The notes under the pieces were generated by a model that worked only from the letters and a program-made list of their open reading frames with translations, was not told the DNA's origin and ran no database searches. A stretch of 64,000 bases of DNA from Phallusia mammillata. Lineage: Eukaryota > Chordata > Ascidiacea > Phlebobranchia > Ascidiidae. The stretch covers positions 1,416-65,415 of the forward strand of contig QLIY01000193.1 of NCBI GenBank assembly GCA_003260075.1, in the 5' to 3' direction. A program made the position numbers and the translations under genes. Below, piece by piece: positions 28,301 through 41,267 of this stretch (positions are counted from its first letter, which is position 1; each line of letters begins with the position of its first letter).

Positions 28301-31279
28301 TTACAGTATCCAATACTTCAATAAACTGGGTAATGAATAAATTTGAGAACAATTGCTTACAGTAAACAAAGCACTTAATGTAGAAAAATTCACACAAGAT
28401 GTCATTAAATATACTTTTTGTGCAAATACATGTTTTAATAGCGAAATGGTGTCTGAATTTGTTATGTTTGTAATATCTAATAGTGACCAAAGAAAAATAT
28501 ATGGGCCTTTTAGTTTTGAAATTTGGCATTAAAATTTTATTAGATAGACCACCTTAATTAATCAATGCATCTCATCGCCGAGAAAGCATCCAATCCTTTT
28601 AAAGCCCTTTAATAATGCAAGATATATATTGTGACGAAATAAACGTTGCATTGTGATGAAATAAACGTTGCATTGTGACGAATAAACGTTGCACTGTGAC
28701 GGAATAAACTATATGCATTGTGATGAAACAAACGTTTGTGTATGACAGAGAAATTGGTGATTACAAGGTGAAATTGAAGATTTGGGACACGGCGGGTCAA
28801 GAACGTTACAAATCTTTGGTAAGTTTTAATTTGTCAAAATACACTTTAGATACTATAACGTGAAAGTCACATGAGTGACATTGTAATCAATAGACGAATC
28901 AACAGTTAGTAATACGGCACCGGGCTGTGCTGGTGCCTAGTGTTTGTAGTAGGTTTAGTATCACGTTGTATTCTTGTATTTTAGATTTTAGTTTCTTTTC
29001 GTGCAAGACATTGACACTACTTTAAACACACACAAATGTGAAAAAACAGCATTCACCAAAAATAAACTGGCGTTTTGTTGTGAACAACTGCCGAATGTAG
29101 ATTTTTTTTAAATTAACTATAGCCTACATTTTCTATTTTATAATTTTGTATTTGGGCAAAAGTTTAAACAAATACAAACATATTATTTAAGTCTCTCACT
29201 CAAAACGTTACAGTTTGAAACAGAATAGTTACGAGTTCAAGAGTTTCAAAAAGTACTCGCAGGTACTCGTACTCTATTACTTAGGGAAACACTCGGAAAA
29301 TGATGCTCAGACAAAGCAGTCGGTATTCGGGAAGGTGATAGCGCAAAGCGGCTGTGATGCAATAAAGGAACCGCGAAAGGGGGCGCCAAATTTTCCCAAA
29401 ACTTCCGTGAAAGATGGGTTTCATTTCCAGCAAAGAAGGGGTAAGCGGAGAAGTGGGGCTCGAATTACCCCCCTAGAACCCCTTTCGCCCCTCGTTCACA
29501 CCGGCAATTTGAGTCACGTGGGACAGCGGAGATCATGCGTGACGCCAACTTTCATGTCGATTTGTTTCGATTTCCTCGTAAAGGGATCGCGAGGCGCATG
29601 CAATAAGGCGTGACAAACGGACGCCACTGCGCCGCGCCATCAAAAACGCCACACAGCCACCACATTTCTCAACAATTGAAGTTGTTTTGAAGCCTTTTTA
29701 ATTTTGCGTGGTGGTGTATTTAATATTTATATTTACAGATACCGATGTATTACCGGAATTCCAACGCGGCGCTGCTTGTTTATGACGTCACAAATGAAAA
29801 GAGCTTTAAAGCGTTAGAACAATGGAAAGCAGGTAACCTGAAATAAGTTTACAGTTTGCGGTTAGAAAGTATTTTTTCTTGTTTTACAAAACATAATTAT
29901 AAGGAATCGAAGATACTAAACTTATATATATCAGGGCTACCCATATATTTTTGTCAAAGGTCCAGATACAAAAGGTAAAAATGAACACGGACGTTCAAGC
30001 CGAATGTTTATGCCAGCAAAACAACAGCTTGCATTAGGTTCACATCCAACGCCTTAAAGGTCCGGATATGGACCACGGTTCGCCATTTGAGTAGCCCTGA
30101 TATGTACTATATTTTAAGCATTTAATGCAGTGGTTCCCAAACTTTTTTCTTTTAAGGCGCATTTTAGAAAAAACAAAAATTAATTGGCGCACTTCGAACA
30201 TTTGAATAATTTTTTTAGCTGACAAAGGCACTAACTATGAGGTCATAAAGCCGCTATACAGGTCACTTTCATAGTTAAATAGCCTAGTTGAACATCTCAG
30301 AGACGTGGAGCATGTTGGCCTAGTGGTCTAAGCACCTGGTACTACTACTCTACTTGATTGATTTTAATTTCAATATTTTTTGCGGCACACCTAATGACAT
30401 CTCGTGGCACACCAGTGTGCCGCGGCGCATAGTTTGGGAACCACTGATTTAATGGAATCCTTTAGGTTTGGCCATGACAATAAATTCGTTTTTTTTTAAA
30501 TTCTTACTGTTTAAACAATGGCCGCAATTTTGAAAAAGATGTCACAAAAATTAATGCTTTATTTTTATTTCAGAATTGCACAACAACACAACAGAGCAAA
30601 ATACAAGTAAGTACCATAATGTATTTTTAGGTTACGTGTTCATTATGCTGGGGCAAAGTTTTGCAATATGCAAAAAATAATAAGAGAGCTATGCACAAAC
30701 GTATTGGTCACGTGACATTCAAACGTAACACTTGATGGTGTAGTTCTCTTCGTGGTCGGAAACAAAAGTGATTCCTCGCAAGAAATCCCAACCGAGGAGG
30801 GTCGAAATTTCGCCAGCAATAATGGAGCTTACTTTCACGAAGTTTCAGCGTTGTCGAATAAAGGTAGCGAAACAAATATTATTTATAAGTTTGTAACGTA
30901 TCCATGGACTCTATGTATGCCGGTGTGCTGCTTATAAAAACCATTAGATGAAATTATTATTATTATTTTTTTATCATAGTCAAAACGATTTAAAATGAAG
31001 TAAATTATTTGTTCAGGTTGAAATATGCAGGCTTAAAAAAATGCTTTGTTTCGTAACCACTACAATTTGAAACTGTCCATTACGTATTACCGTGTCTGAC
31101 CGTATAAGCCAAATTCAAAGCTATGCGCAGGTGTGAACGAGCTGTTTTCCGACGTCTGCCTAAAAATCATTCATGCGCAACAGTCAGCTGACCAGCGCTC
31201 AGCCAATCAAAGAGCATCGATGGAAAAGGTGATCAATTTACCTCACGCCCATCAAAAATCATCGGGTTGCTGTAGCTGA
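25330..31279 (+). CDS. Rab small GTPase, Rab5/21/22-like (complete, 7 exons)
   Basis: Exons 25330-25381, 25613-25709, 28749-28818, 29739-29832, 30574-30606, 30744-30863 and 31131-31279 join in phase to 204 aa with consensus splice sites. G1 GEQGVGKS is at 15-22, switch I STVGA follows, G3 WDTAGQE is at 62-68 with the catalytic Gln kept, and G4 NKSD is at 122-125. G5 reads SAL rather than the usual SAK. The C-terminus GCCS offers a CCX-type double geranylgeranylation site. YYRNSNAALLVYDVT resembles the endosomal Rab5/21/22 group, but the hypervariable regions do not allow a firm subfamily call. Rabs cycle between GTP and GDP to direct vesicle tethering. Intron 2 is unusually long (3.0 kb). Exon 4 contains TGACGTCA. 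No C-tract junction touches this gene. Confidence 0.92.
27586..28117 (-). other. GC-richer intronic block with unassigned open frames
   Basis: Within Rab intron 2, two overlapping minus-strand frames of 155 and 95 codons occur in a block richer in GC than the rest of the intron. I recognise no domain and cannot define splice sites that join them. It could be a nested gene, a decayed mobile element or a regulatory element. Confidence 0.25.
28629..28736 (+). repeat. minisatellite, about 22-bp unit, about 5 copies
   Basis: Units of the form TTGTGACGAAATAAACGTTG recur with small changes, ending 12 bases before the acceptor of Rab exon 3. This may matter for branch-point choice. Confidence 0.85.
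29330..29640. other. GC-rich intronic island in Rab intron 3
   Basis: Base composition shifts to GC-rich between AT-rich flanks. An open frame on the plus strand (29215-29613) spans it but shows no domain and lies within an intron. Confidence 0.3.
30128..30446. mobile_element. hAT-type MITE with exact 8-bp target duplication
   Basis: Termini CAGTGGTTCCCAAAC and GTTTGGGAACCACTG are flanked by ATTTAATG on both sides (30120-30127 and 30447-30454). It is 319 bp, in Rab intron 4. Inside, TGGCCTAGTGGTCTAAGC resembles a tRNA D-arm/A-box, so a retroposon fragment may be nested. Confidence 0.9.
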
Positions 31280-31609
31280 CCTTTGAACTGTTGAACCACG
31301 TGACTGCAATTATGTGTCAGCATGTTCATTGTGATGTCACACGGGTCGTGGACGATTACATCAGCAATTATGAGCGCGTTTCGTTCATCGGTGTAAGGCA
31401 TTGTAACTTGCCGCTAATATGAGGGATTAAAACATCGATTAGAGAGTCGTATATTGATCACGTGTTATGTAAGGGAATGCAATAACAACGGATATTGTCT
31501 CACTGTGCGTTAAAAGGTGTCAATGACGGATTACATTGTTTCGATTGTCCTAAGTGCCCCCTTTGCGATTTGCATGTCTTGTAACCTTACGGCAGTCAAA
31601 TCAAGTGCC

Positions 31610-31615
31610 AATAAA
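31610..31615 (+). terminator. candidate polyadenylation signal for the Rab gene
   Basis: AATAAA about 330 nt after the stop codon. There is no transcript evidence. Confidence 0.35.
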
Positions 31616-32510
31616 AACTTCAAGTGGCTTACACTTGTTAAAATTCATAAATGCTATTTTATGCGACTTCGAATGTTCTCAATAGGAAATATTTTCGTGA
31701 TATTTTTCGATATGATGTACATCTATTTGTTTTGCCGCAATACATGAACTGAAATATATCAAGTTCAGAATTTTTGTCCGTCCTATGGTTGTGTTTGTTC
31801 TTCCCGTTTAGATGACATATATCGTTTTTCGGAAATTTTGACCTTGAAAGCCACAACACTATTTGCAGAGTTTAGATTTTAGAGTTTAGAAAATAAACAA
31901 CTCAACATCACCCATAACTTTTTCAAAAAACGCTTAAAAAAAACTTTTCCAAAAGTATGTTTAAGACATGCGTATACATTTTCCTATACGTTGTAGCCGA
32001 TTCATTTGCTTTGTTGTCATTTGTTAAACAATTTTGTCGGTGCAATATTTGTATGTTATTAAAAATTGTTGTGGTGGCTTTGTGAAAATTAATTTTGACC
32101 CAAATGACTCTGTGTAATTTAGTAGTGAACTCTATGCGGTATTGCACTTAATGTTTTCATTGTAATAACGTTGTCCTGTGCTATTTATTTATTTCCACTT
32201 GAATATTAACGACTTTACGTCACACTGAACACGTCTGTGACGTCACAAAGCTGCATTGTTTAAAAATTCTATATTTTTAACGTTAATCCGATGGTACATT
32301 TTAACTGTTTTGAACTGCTATGTTTGTTAATATATTGAATAAAAGTAATATAGAGAACAGTTGGGTATTTTTTATAGTTTTTGAAGGACAATTTTTTTAT
32401 CAAAACGAAACAAGTTCAAAAAACGTAAATGTTACGCCTACTTTAATATCAGCCCTGGCGGAAAATTATGTAACCCTGGGCAAGCTTATTTTATTCGGAA
32501 AAAGATAATA

Positions 32511-32580
32511 GGCTGCGGTGGGATTAGAACCCAGAATCTAAGGACCAGAAGGCGTTCGCCCTAATCTAGTAAATCTACAC
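32511..32580 (-). repeat. tRNA-like SINE head 1
   Basis: On the minus strand a CTAGATTAGGGCGAACGCC D-arm-like segment is followed by a B-box-like GGGTTCTAATCCC. It is too diverged for a functional tRNA call. Confidence 0.4.
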
Positions 32581-32675
32581 CTTTTATTTAAACGTCTCCA
32601 GTTCGACGAAACGGTATGAAGGGTTCGACGAAATGCTCTCCAAATTATAAAACATTAAAGAATGTGGTTACAACA

Positions 32676-32750
32676 TGGTAATAGATACGGGAATTGAATC
32701 CATGGATTTGGTATCAAATTCGTTGACCACAAGACCACTATCTTGGCATT
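32676..32750 (-). repeat. tRNA-like SINE head 2
   Basis: On the minus strand AGTGGTCTTGTGGTC and GGATTCAATTCCCG lie about 40 nt apart, the A-box to B-box spacing of a tRNA. It lies about 100 bp from a similar head at 32511-32580. Confidence 0.35.
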
Positions 32751-33132
32751 AGCGTGCTTGTGAAGTCATAATGCATGTTATGTCGAAGGTTACGCAATAA
32801 TGAGTAACGGAAGTTGCTTGGAAGGGATTAAAAATTTATAACTTGCGCACTTTTGTGGTGCTTCATATATACGATGCAACATAGCTGAATATTGGACCGG
32901 TGTTCGAAGCCACTAACAGCTTTACGCTTTTTCACAAGGGAAAACGAATTTGGTGTTTCATAAGGTGACTTTTTCTGCCTATTCCTTTCCTTGTCAAGTG
33001 AAAATTTAACATAGAAATTATACATGTATGGGATTTCTATATATTTCACAAATTTTGTTGGTGTTTTGAGGCTAAAAAACATCACTTCAACGTTAGGTCT
33101 GATTGCTATTTTGATTTTGCATTGGTCTATTC

Positions 33133-33360
33133 TAGCGGTTCCCAACCTTTTTCGTCCAATTCCTCTCTTAACAAATCAAAACATTTTCATTCCTCCCTAA
33201 TATACTACATAGTAGATGCTAAACCATACAAAGATTATTTAAAATTGAGTCTTTTATCAACTTTACAGGTTATATTCCCAGAGCTAAAGTGTCTATTTAC
33301 AAACCACATGTAAATTCCCCCCCTCAAGTTTTCAAAATCTTTCCCTGTTTGAAACCACTG
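33133..33360. mobile_element. hAT-type MITE with exact 8-bp target duplication
   Basis: TAGCGGTTCCCAACC at the left and AAACCACTG at the right, flanked by GTCTATTC at 33125-33132 and 33361-33368. It is 228 bp, of the same family as 4757-4978 and 20048-20285. Confidence 0.88.
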
Positions 33361-34833
33361 GTCTATTCTCTCAGTAGTAATTTATCTAGCAACCAATTAA
33401 GGACCAATGAGAATAAGATATATCGATGCTATGGTCGTATAAACGTCGTGCAACTACATTTGACAGATTTACACTCCGAAATAAAATCATCTTGTAATCT
33501 AGTAATTGATTATTTGCAGACAAAGATGGCGGCCCGGTCGATGACCTAATCGTCGTTGTAATTTATGGCCCAAGGAATCAGGGTAAATGTTATTTGTGCC
33601 CCCGCAATGGTGGGTAATTAACCCACTCTCTCGTAGCAAACAAACATGAGTTTTGAACAAGTTTTTATGCAAATCATCGTGTTCACTATCCAGCGTTTCA
33701 GCATAATGTTTATAAACCGCACGGATTATTATAAACACGACTTGGAAAAATACCAAGGCTAGTTGTTCGCGTCTTGTACAAGTAGGCGTAGTTTCATTAC
33801 CAGTTTGTGTTGTTTACGTTACCCGGCGCAAGTTTTTAATTACCCAGTGTGCGTTCTTCGGCTTAATCAGCTTATAAGCGTGAATCGTTGTGAGGACGTT
33901 TCTCCGTTTGCGAGGCTTTAGAAAGTTCCGCAAAATTGTTCGCAGCAACACCTATGTGACCTCGTAATCGCATTTTTACCTGTAACCGCGGGCGATTCAA
34001 TCAAATCAATTACCGCCTTTCGCTTCTTAGCTCGAGAAATACCGATTTGCATTGTGATGTTATAATTACATCGTTGACATATGTCCGTCAAGAGTCAGAT
34101 TGCGCCAATTGACATATGCGACCGGTTATCATTCAACAAATACCATCGTGACCTCACAGAGATAGATTCAAGCACTTATATTCAGTCAGCAATGAAGCGA
34201 GGTATCGACATGCGTTCCTGGCTTGTCTCTCGGCTTAATCCGTAGCTCCTGCGCTTCGTTAGCGAGAGACCGACAACTTTAATCCCGTGCGATAAAACAT
34301 CGACCCCAAATTGCTAACAAATAGGTCTGCGACTCAAATACACCCTGACAACGCTTTATCGGGCGCATGGCTCTCACCGTACCTACAAGATGTTTGTGAC
34401 ATTAGAAAGGTCGTCTGTTATGAAGCAGACCGGACAAGTGTGATGAAAGGTCTGGTAGCGATAAGCCACGGACCCAACTGGTAATTACTACGAACCCACC
34501 CCCAGTAAGTAGCAGGAAAATGGGGACTCGGGAGAAAATTGGTCCTACTACAGCAACTGCATCTCCGTGTGACATAAACAGATAAACAATCGCTCGGCGC
34601 CTTGGCTTTAATCATTAAACGACGCGCGCGGCTGAATAAATAAACACATACGCTCGGCTGCGAGTAAAGTCTTGGTGTATAAATAATGCACGAGCACTTT
34701 GCGGCTGAATAATGCTCGGCATGGCATCGAAATCATGCAGACATCACGTGCATTTGCGAACAGGGATTGCAAAAGTCAAAAGGCTGAACTGAAACTGAAA
34801 TAATAGAAAAAAACAATAACGGCAAAAAATTGG

Positions 34834-36726
34834 CTACACATAAACTCCCGTGTCGTCTAAGTCCGTCGCACAGTGCGCACTATACCACGAGTGACGTAAG
34901 TCCTCGTGACGTGCTATCATGACGTCACTATTCCTGTTGAGGCTGCACGTGGCGCAGGCTGATGACGCACCCATCGCGCTGTCCAGCGACGGTGGTGACG
35001 TCGTCGCGTCTTGGCCGCGCACCATAATTGTGACGTCAAATTCTTTTCGAGCATCGAGAGTAGTTGTGCTCGCGGTTCGTTGGTGAAAACTTCGACCGTT
35101 AAACTGTCGAATTTGAACTTGATGTAGGTTGTCCATTGAGCGGCTGACTATCGACGCTTTGGAGTAATGCGTGGAATACCTGCGTCGACTCAGCTTGCTC
35201 TGATTGGTGTAGCGTCTCCATAGCAACAGCAGCATGACAACGACGACAATGCCGAAGATCAAAACGCCGATACAGGCAATTCCCCAAGTCGGGATAGTCC
35301 CTCTGTTGCCACTGACAACGGACACTCCCGAAATCTTTGCCTCCGTGCTGCGAAAACTTGTACACGACTTAATCGTGACATCATTCATAGATTGTTGTGA
35401 CGTACGTGCACAGATGACGTAGGTGCTTTCTGGTTGAAGTCCGTTGACCATGTTGAGAGTTTCCAATCGCTGTTCGCTGGCAAGTTCCATGACAGACAAT
35501 GCCGATTGTGACGCAACCACATCGCGTAACGAACAATTGCGGCATTCGAGAACTCCGTAAAATGCGAAATAACTCACGTACTCCGGATCTGAGTGTCGAA
35601 ACCCATGGAAGAGAAATTCAAACGACATCGAAGTCGCGTTAAGAAGTTCGAAAGCAGAACCTTCTGTTACGTCACAAACCAGTGATTCGACGTCCATCGC
35701 GCGTAAAGTGACACCGGAGAATTTGGCGGGAGTCGAACATCTGACATTACTTTCGCTGCTCAGAATCGGTCGAATCGAATGCAACCACTTTTTCAGGTAA
35801 GTAAGATAACAGTCGCATCGCCAAGGATTTCCTTGAAGCTCAATCCGTAGCAGCTTAGGCAAATTATCCAAAGCGCCTGGTTCCACGCTTTCAAGTTGAT
35901 TAAAAGATAAGTCGACGCTCTGAAGACCCAGATTAAGCGATGTTCTTCTTAAGTAGCGGAGGGAATTACGAGATAAGACAAGTTCCTCGAGATTTTCCGG
36001 TAGCACTGATGGAATATGACGTAACTCGTTGTCACGTAAGTTTAGTGACGTCAAACTTTGCAAGAACCCGAGCGCACCACTCTCGACTCCGTCACTGATG
36101 ACGTTTTCTGATAAATCAAGCGTAACGAGCTTGCCCAAACGCAAAGTTGACTGTGACGAAACAGTTTCAATTTGATTTTTCTTCACCTGGAAGTGACGTA
36201 AAGTGTTTGGTAACATTTCCGGAAATGACGTCAGTGAGTTGCCGTTCATGGTCAAAGTTTCTAATAAAGTTACGTTTTGAAATGCAGTAGGAGACAAACC
36301 ATCGTTTGTGATATCATTGTGGTCAAGGTTCAATTCACGCAGATTGGTGAGAAACTTGAAGGCGTCACGGCCAATGAAGCGTATCTCGTTTGAGTTTAGG
36401 TCAATCTGCTCCAAACTTCGTGGTAGAGTCTTCGGGAATGACGTCAGCTTGTTTCTATGGAGATCAAGCTTTCTGAGATGACGCAAATGACGAAGGTTGT
36501 GCATTGACGATGGGCTGTTGATAATACGATTTCCTTGCAAGCGAAGTTCAACGGTATCCGATGGTATTCCATAAGGGATGTATTGTAGATCCCTCTCATG
36601 GCAATATACAACTTTTCTTCGCGATTCACACCGGCAAACCCTAGGGCAACAGCTGCCATAGGACGCCGCAGTTAACAACAACAAAACTTTAAGTAATCTC
36701 ATCGTTTCTCGGTCTGTAAAGAACAC
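34834..36726 (-). CDS. FLRT: FLRT-like LRR/FN3 transmembrane receptor 2
   Basis: Single-exon frame of 630 codons. Met9 (MRLLKVLLLLTAA) starts a better signal peptide than Met1, so the real product may be 622 aa. LRRNT CCPRVCRC with C42, leucine-rich repeats about 55-297, LRRCT NPWRCDC at 300-306, an FN3-like domain about 360-465 with FYGVLECRNC (Cys395, Cys398), a membrane segment about 479-502 followed by RRY and RRRY, and EFDVT at 562-566. The C-terminus GVYV fits a class II PDZ ligand. It should act as a plasma-membrane adhesion or guidance receptor. It is not touched by any C-tract. Five TGACGTCA words lie in the frame. Gene 3 is its closest relative in the window by LRRNT, YG-x3-CxxC and tail motifs. 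Confidence 0.9.
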   Translation of the reverse strand: MFFTDRETMRLLKVLLLLTAASYGSCCPRVCRCESRRKVVYCHERDLQYIPYGIPSDTVELRLQGNRIINSPSSMHNLRHLRHLRKLDLHRNKLTSFPKTLPRSLEQIDLNSNEIRFIGRDAFKFLTNLRELNLDHNDITNDGLSPTAFQNVTLLETLTMNGNSLTSFPEMLPNTLRHFQVKKNQIETVSSQSTLRLGKLVTLDLSENVISDGVESGALGFLQSLTSLNLRDNELRHIPSVLPENLEELVLSRNSLRYLRRTSLNLGLQSVDLSFNQLESVEPGALDNLPKLLRIELQGNPWRCDCYLTYLKKWLHSIRPILSSESNVRCSTPAKFSGVTLRAMDVESLVCDVTEGSAFELLNATSMSFEFLFHGFRHSDPEYVSYFAFYGVLECRNCSLRDVVASQSALSVMELASEQRLETLNMVNGLQPESTYVICARTSQQSMNDVTIKSCTSFRSTEAKISGVSVVSGNRGTIPTWGIACIGVLIFGIVVVVMLLLLWRRYTNQSKLSRRRYSTHYSKASIVSRSMDNLHQVQIRQFNGRSFHQRTASTTTLDARKEFDVTIMVRGQDATTSPPSLDSAMGASSACATCSLNRNSDVMIARHEDLRHSWYSAHCATDLDDTGVYV

Positions 36727-39700
36727 GCAAAGAGTTAGACAAAGCTCTGAACGCTACCCACGACCGGGCCAAGTGATTTTCGCCCATCGATTGTGAAGCT
36801 ACAATAGGTGTCAAAACCAACAAGGCACCAGCTAAGTCCATTGGGAAATCAACGGGCACAGCGCGCTGGTCTAATTCGAACACGACGTTGATTGGTCCCG
36901 ACTTAACCCGCCGCGTTAACGGATGTCAAGGCATTGTGCGCTCATAATACAATAAACTCTCGACAAACATCGAAAATCTAAAATAAACTTCATAACTTGG
37001 CAAGGTTAAGACGTAGACTTTTCTGCATTCTAGACCATCTCTCAACGCTTCATGTCACCTCTCTCTCTCGTCTTTTCTGTCTCCTAGTCCTAGACAAACG
37101 CCGGCAGCTAGTAGAATCGATGACAGCTAAAAGCTTTTTTTCTGTGCGTTTTTCGCTCCCGTCGCCGACGCAGAATTCGTCGCTGTTCTTAAACGGATCG
37201 TATTTCGCGAATACAAACAACATGACAAAAAACGTGGGCACAAAATTCCCTAAACTTTTCTACAACCAGACAGTGAAAATGCATTGGAAAATCCATTTCT
37301 GACTTTTGATCGATTACTTAGCAAGGCTATCTTTGTTTTGAAGCCTGGCTAGGGCCTCTGCTATTGCGATAGCGACTGAAAAATGCTTCGCTTTTAAAGC
37401 ATTCAATTCGTCACACATTCGTTGCTTGTCTTGCCTTTCGACTGTGACCACAGCATCTTGATACCTGATTTAAAACGCATCTGACTTGCGCTTTTTCCAT
37501 CGCTGTCCGTTCCAACTTGCAAACAAGACCTGCATCGATTGTTCAAAGCGGCGTTCCGCAACATCTAATTACCGCGCAACAATGACAATGGAACTAGAAT
37601 CGATAAAAGCAATCGCCCATTGTTCCGAATTCGACTCAGGTGCAAGCGTCTCTGTGACGTAAACAATGGAAATTGTTACAACTAACAGATTGCTTCAGGA
37701 CAATGACTGAGGCTGAGACTTTGAAGTGTTGCAAGTTTAAAGAAAGGAATTAGTTTTTTCTTGTTCTCGCTGGGACGCCGGCGTCACAAAGCTGCCGCGC
37801 ATGACGTGTTTGTTTATGACGTCGCAGAAATATTGCCAGGCATCTTGCTTAGGGATTTGACTGAAACTGATCACAGGAGATTTATAACATGAAAGGCCTC
37901 GGCAGGAATTTGCGCCTTAATTCGTCCTTCTTCCCATTTCATAAGGCGATGTGATGATAATCCCGCGCGCAGATTAAATGGAGCAACGGGGATCAATTTT
38001 CCATTATGACGTATAAAAGGGGGTGTTTGGGGCCAATGGCGGCTTCCGTTCTGCTTGGCCTGGTCGAAGTATCGATTAAATGTTTTGCGAAATAAAATTT
38101 AAACCAAGGCCTTCGAGGGGCGTCGAATTTGCAGGTTGATGTCACAGACACATGGCAATTTGAACCTTTCTTCGATTCCAAAGTCGCAATTGAGCCAGTG
38201 ACCAAAAATCCCTGCCTAAAATCCCTCTCTAATAGCCGAAGAAAAATACGGGGTAATGACGGGTAATCATAGGTCCCCTAAGACCCTTTAGATCCCTAAA
38301 TAGACGGGTACATCTTTAGCCCTGGGTTAGCCTAATTTAATTTTCGGTGTTGATAACCGTTGATGCGTGACGATGCGTGATTGGTCGACTGCGCACCTCC
38401 GTCACGCATCGTCGGTTAATTAAATTGTCAGTCGGTTGAAAGTGAAAGAGATTTCACGCTGTTTTTGTAAAAACATCTGGTTCCCCACACATTGAGTGCT
38501 CCACCCATGTGTCCATGAAAAAGCGTGACATTGAATATCAACGCACTGTTACGTCATAATTGAGTTTGTACCAAAATGATAATGAAACCCTTCTAAAGTG
38601 AATGTTTCAATGAACATTTAGATTTAGGAACGTTTTTTGCGTCTTGGATAACGTCAAAAAGCTCTGACGTCAATAAGGTTAAAGGTTGATGGGTTTCCAT
38701 TTCAAAGGGAGAAACTAAACCGTACAGTGTCGACAGTAATCGAAAAACAAGTACATCGCTAACACTATCTCAAACTTACTCCTTTACTAAAGTTGTCAAC
38801 AATTAACCAAACTTGCATAAAAACAAAATTATAAGCGTACATCGATCAATTTTTAAAGCAAACCAGCAACACGTTACAGTATAGCGGTATGGTTGTTTAC
38901 ATAAACTGTAAGATTGAGGGCATGAGTTTCTAAAACTTTGTTTGCATGTGTAAACAACTGTAAAGGCTAACAAGGTCCAGCCAGCGCTTTGGCCCATCGT
39001 GTTAACATTTCCAATGAATGTTTTCAATTAGAAAAGTTCATTAACCTGTAGCAAGGTAAACTTTTCTCGGTTTAATGTCATCCGATGTTAAAACAGTTAT
39101 TGAGCTTGTTTGACCTTGATTATCATTTATTACACATTTTTGGAACACGTGGACTTGAAAAGTAACACGATCTAGATAAGAAAAAACTTTCAGACACCTT
39201 GTATATAGTGAATGCATTGTTCTGAAGACGTTTTAACAATCGCTGTTGTCTTCATTAGTACAAGGTGCGAAACAAATTGTTTGCCAACTTGCAATTAAGT
39301 TCAATTTGTGTGTCTGTTATCAGTCATTTCAATTTGTGATCAAATTTAAACAAATCTGGTTAGTGAAAATGTATTTGCTTATACTCTGTAGTCGACATCT
39401 ACCATAGTTATGTGTAACTTTTTTCAACTTACGCAATTTGCATTAATGTACAACATTTCAGAACAGGAAAGACACTTGTTTGCAAACAGGGGCAACATAA
39501 CGTTACGTGGTATGCCCGCACGGTTGTGACGACATAAAGGAGCGCGATAAGCGACTGGTGAAATTAATATCTTATCAAGTTCTCGATTTGCACACCGTCT
39601 AACGTCTCGCGGCCGGTTTCCTTCCAGCGCTATTTGCCGAACGTGATGTAACAATTAATCGACTTATTCTGGAATTGCAAAGCGCGCGCTGGTCACGTCG

Positions 39701-41169
39701 GGATGCCGCGTTCGTTTCATCGCCACCAATTGTTTACCCAGATCCAGCAGGGTTTGATGACCCCCTCACCCCCTCCCACGAAGCAGCTTCCGACTAAAGA
39801 CGGTGCTCTCTGGCTTACCAAGTGACGCGCTTAAGAGTTTTGTTCTAAAAGACTCACGATCACCACCTAGCGGCAAATATAATTTGTTTGGTGTTTTTTG
39901 CATTTTCAAGAATTTCGGCACATGAAGCGGACAAATAGACGATTTTCCCAAAGTATGACGTGACAAGCTAAATAAACGTCCATAATGACGTCACAAAGAG
40001 TGACGTTTATTTCGTACAACACGATCAAGAGTCAAACTTTTATTTTCCACAACCTATAATAACAAAAGGTTTGAAATATAAAAAAGCCTCTGATAAAAGG
40101 GTTTATGGTGTCAAACTTCCTGAAAAAATAATGGATTTTAAATGTAACCCAAAATGATGTCTCTTGAATCGAAACAAATTAACGTAAGAAGAATTAGGTT
40201 GTGGTAATTGTTTTGGAGAAACGTTTAAGTATGTGGTTTTGCTGAACTCTTTAGCCTGTCATTGGTTCTTGTTTTTTTTTGTCACTGGTTCACTTACCGT
40301 TGGCAACACTGTAGTGGAAATAAGGTTTTGTCCTTTTACATTACTCTCACTGCTCTAGAACAAAACCACAAATGCCACCAGCCACCAAGACCACTGTCGT
40401 AAACGAGGATGCGACCTTGAAAAAAACGTGTCGTACATGATTCACACTGTCTGGATACTTGTGTACCTAGCCATATATCGTTACTTGGTTGCCTGATCAA
40501 TCATGTAATTGTATGCTTGGTGCGTGTATACCGCCGGGGCAAAATACACAAAAAGACATAACCCAACTATGAGTAAATTGAACTATAATGACCCGTGAAA
40601 TGTGCTTTTGAAAACGTGTTGACCTTTGCAATAAATCGTTTTTTGATCCTTTCTAAATACTAGCTCGAACAGTGCGCACTGTCTACAGTTTGCTTATCAT
40701 GTAATAGTGCCTAGGTTTTACACAAAAATAATTTCCAATGGTAAATCTCAAGCCCAGCACACTGAAGCTGCGCTTACAACGAAATATCGGAAAGATGACA
40801 ATTATTGACTCAATGTTGTCATTTCTTCGATACACGATACATTAGCTTAATTTTGGGGACATTGAGCATTAAAACGCGGTCTAATGTGTTTTAAAGAGCT
40901 TTTAGACGTGAATTTGGCGGTCCCAAGATCTTGGCAATGAAAGTGAATGCAACATAGTGACATTTGTAACCATAACGTATTGTAATGTTTCTAAAATATG
41001 GCATAGTATAACATATGATATTAACTTGTAATGAAACCAGAGTTACTTCTGAGTGTATATTAATAGAATGCAAAATATCATTTTAAAGTTTTTTAAAAGT
41101 CATTAAAATACCACAAAATGAATGTACTCTCTTTTTTAGGTAACCAAAACTATTTTTATTGGGGGTCTT

Positions 41170-41267
41170 TAATGACAAATATAACGGCATAAATAGACGT
41201 AAAAAGCGACATGCCTTATTATTCAAACGTTTCGACAAATGCCCATGCCATCATCAGTGATACTTTA
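41170..41267. repeat. palindromic MITE family, copy 2 (half element)
   Basis: AATAGACGTAAAAAGCGACA, then CAAACGTTTCGACAAATG and CCATCATCAGTGATA. Only the left arm and centre are present. Confidence 0.7.

Larger units (their letters stand above)
31280..34833. other. intergenic: Rab 3' end to FLRT-2 3' end (convergent)
   Basis: No coding exon is recognised. It contains the Rab 3' UTR, two tRNA-like SINE heads (32511-32750), a hAT MITE (33133-33360) and TGACGTCA at 32238. Confidence 0.6.

Noticed and set aside
29215..29613. 132-codon frame in Rab intron 3
   Set aside because: No domain; the composition shift alone explains the lack of stops, and the flanking Rab exons are fully accounted for without it.
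33307..33313. Seven-C run as a further C-tract
   Set aside because: It is shorter than the others, has no flanking duplication, and lies inside an intact MITE with an exact target duplication.
35099..35365. 88-codon frame within FLRT-2
   Set aside because: It is a shadow frame of the receptor coding sequence.
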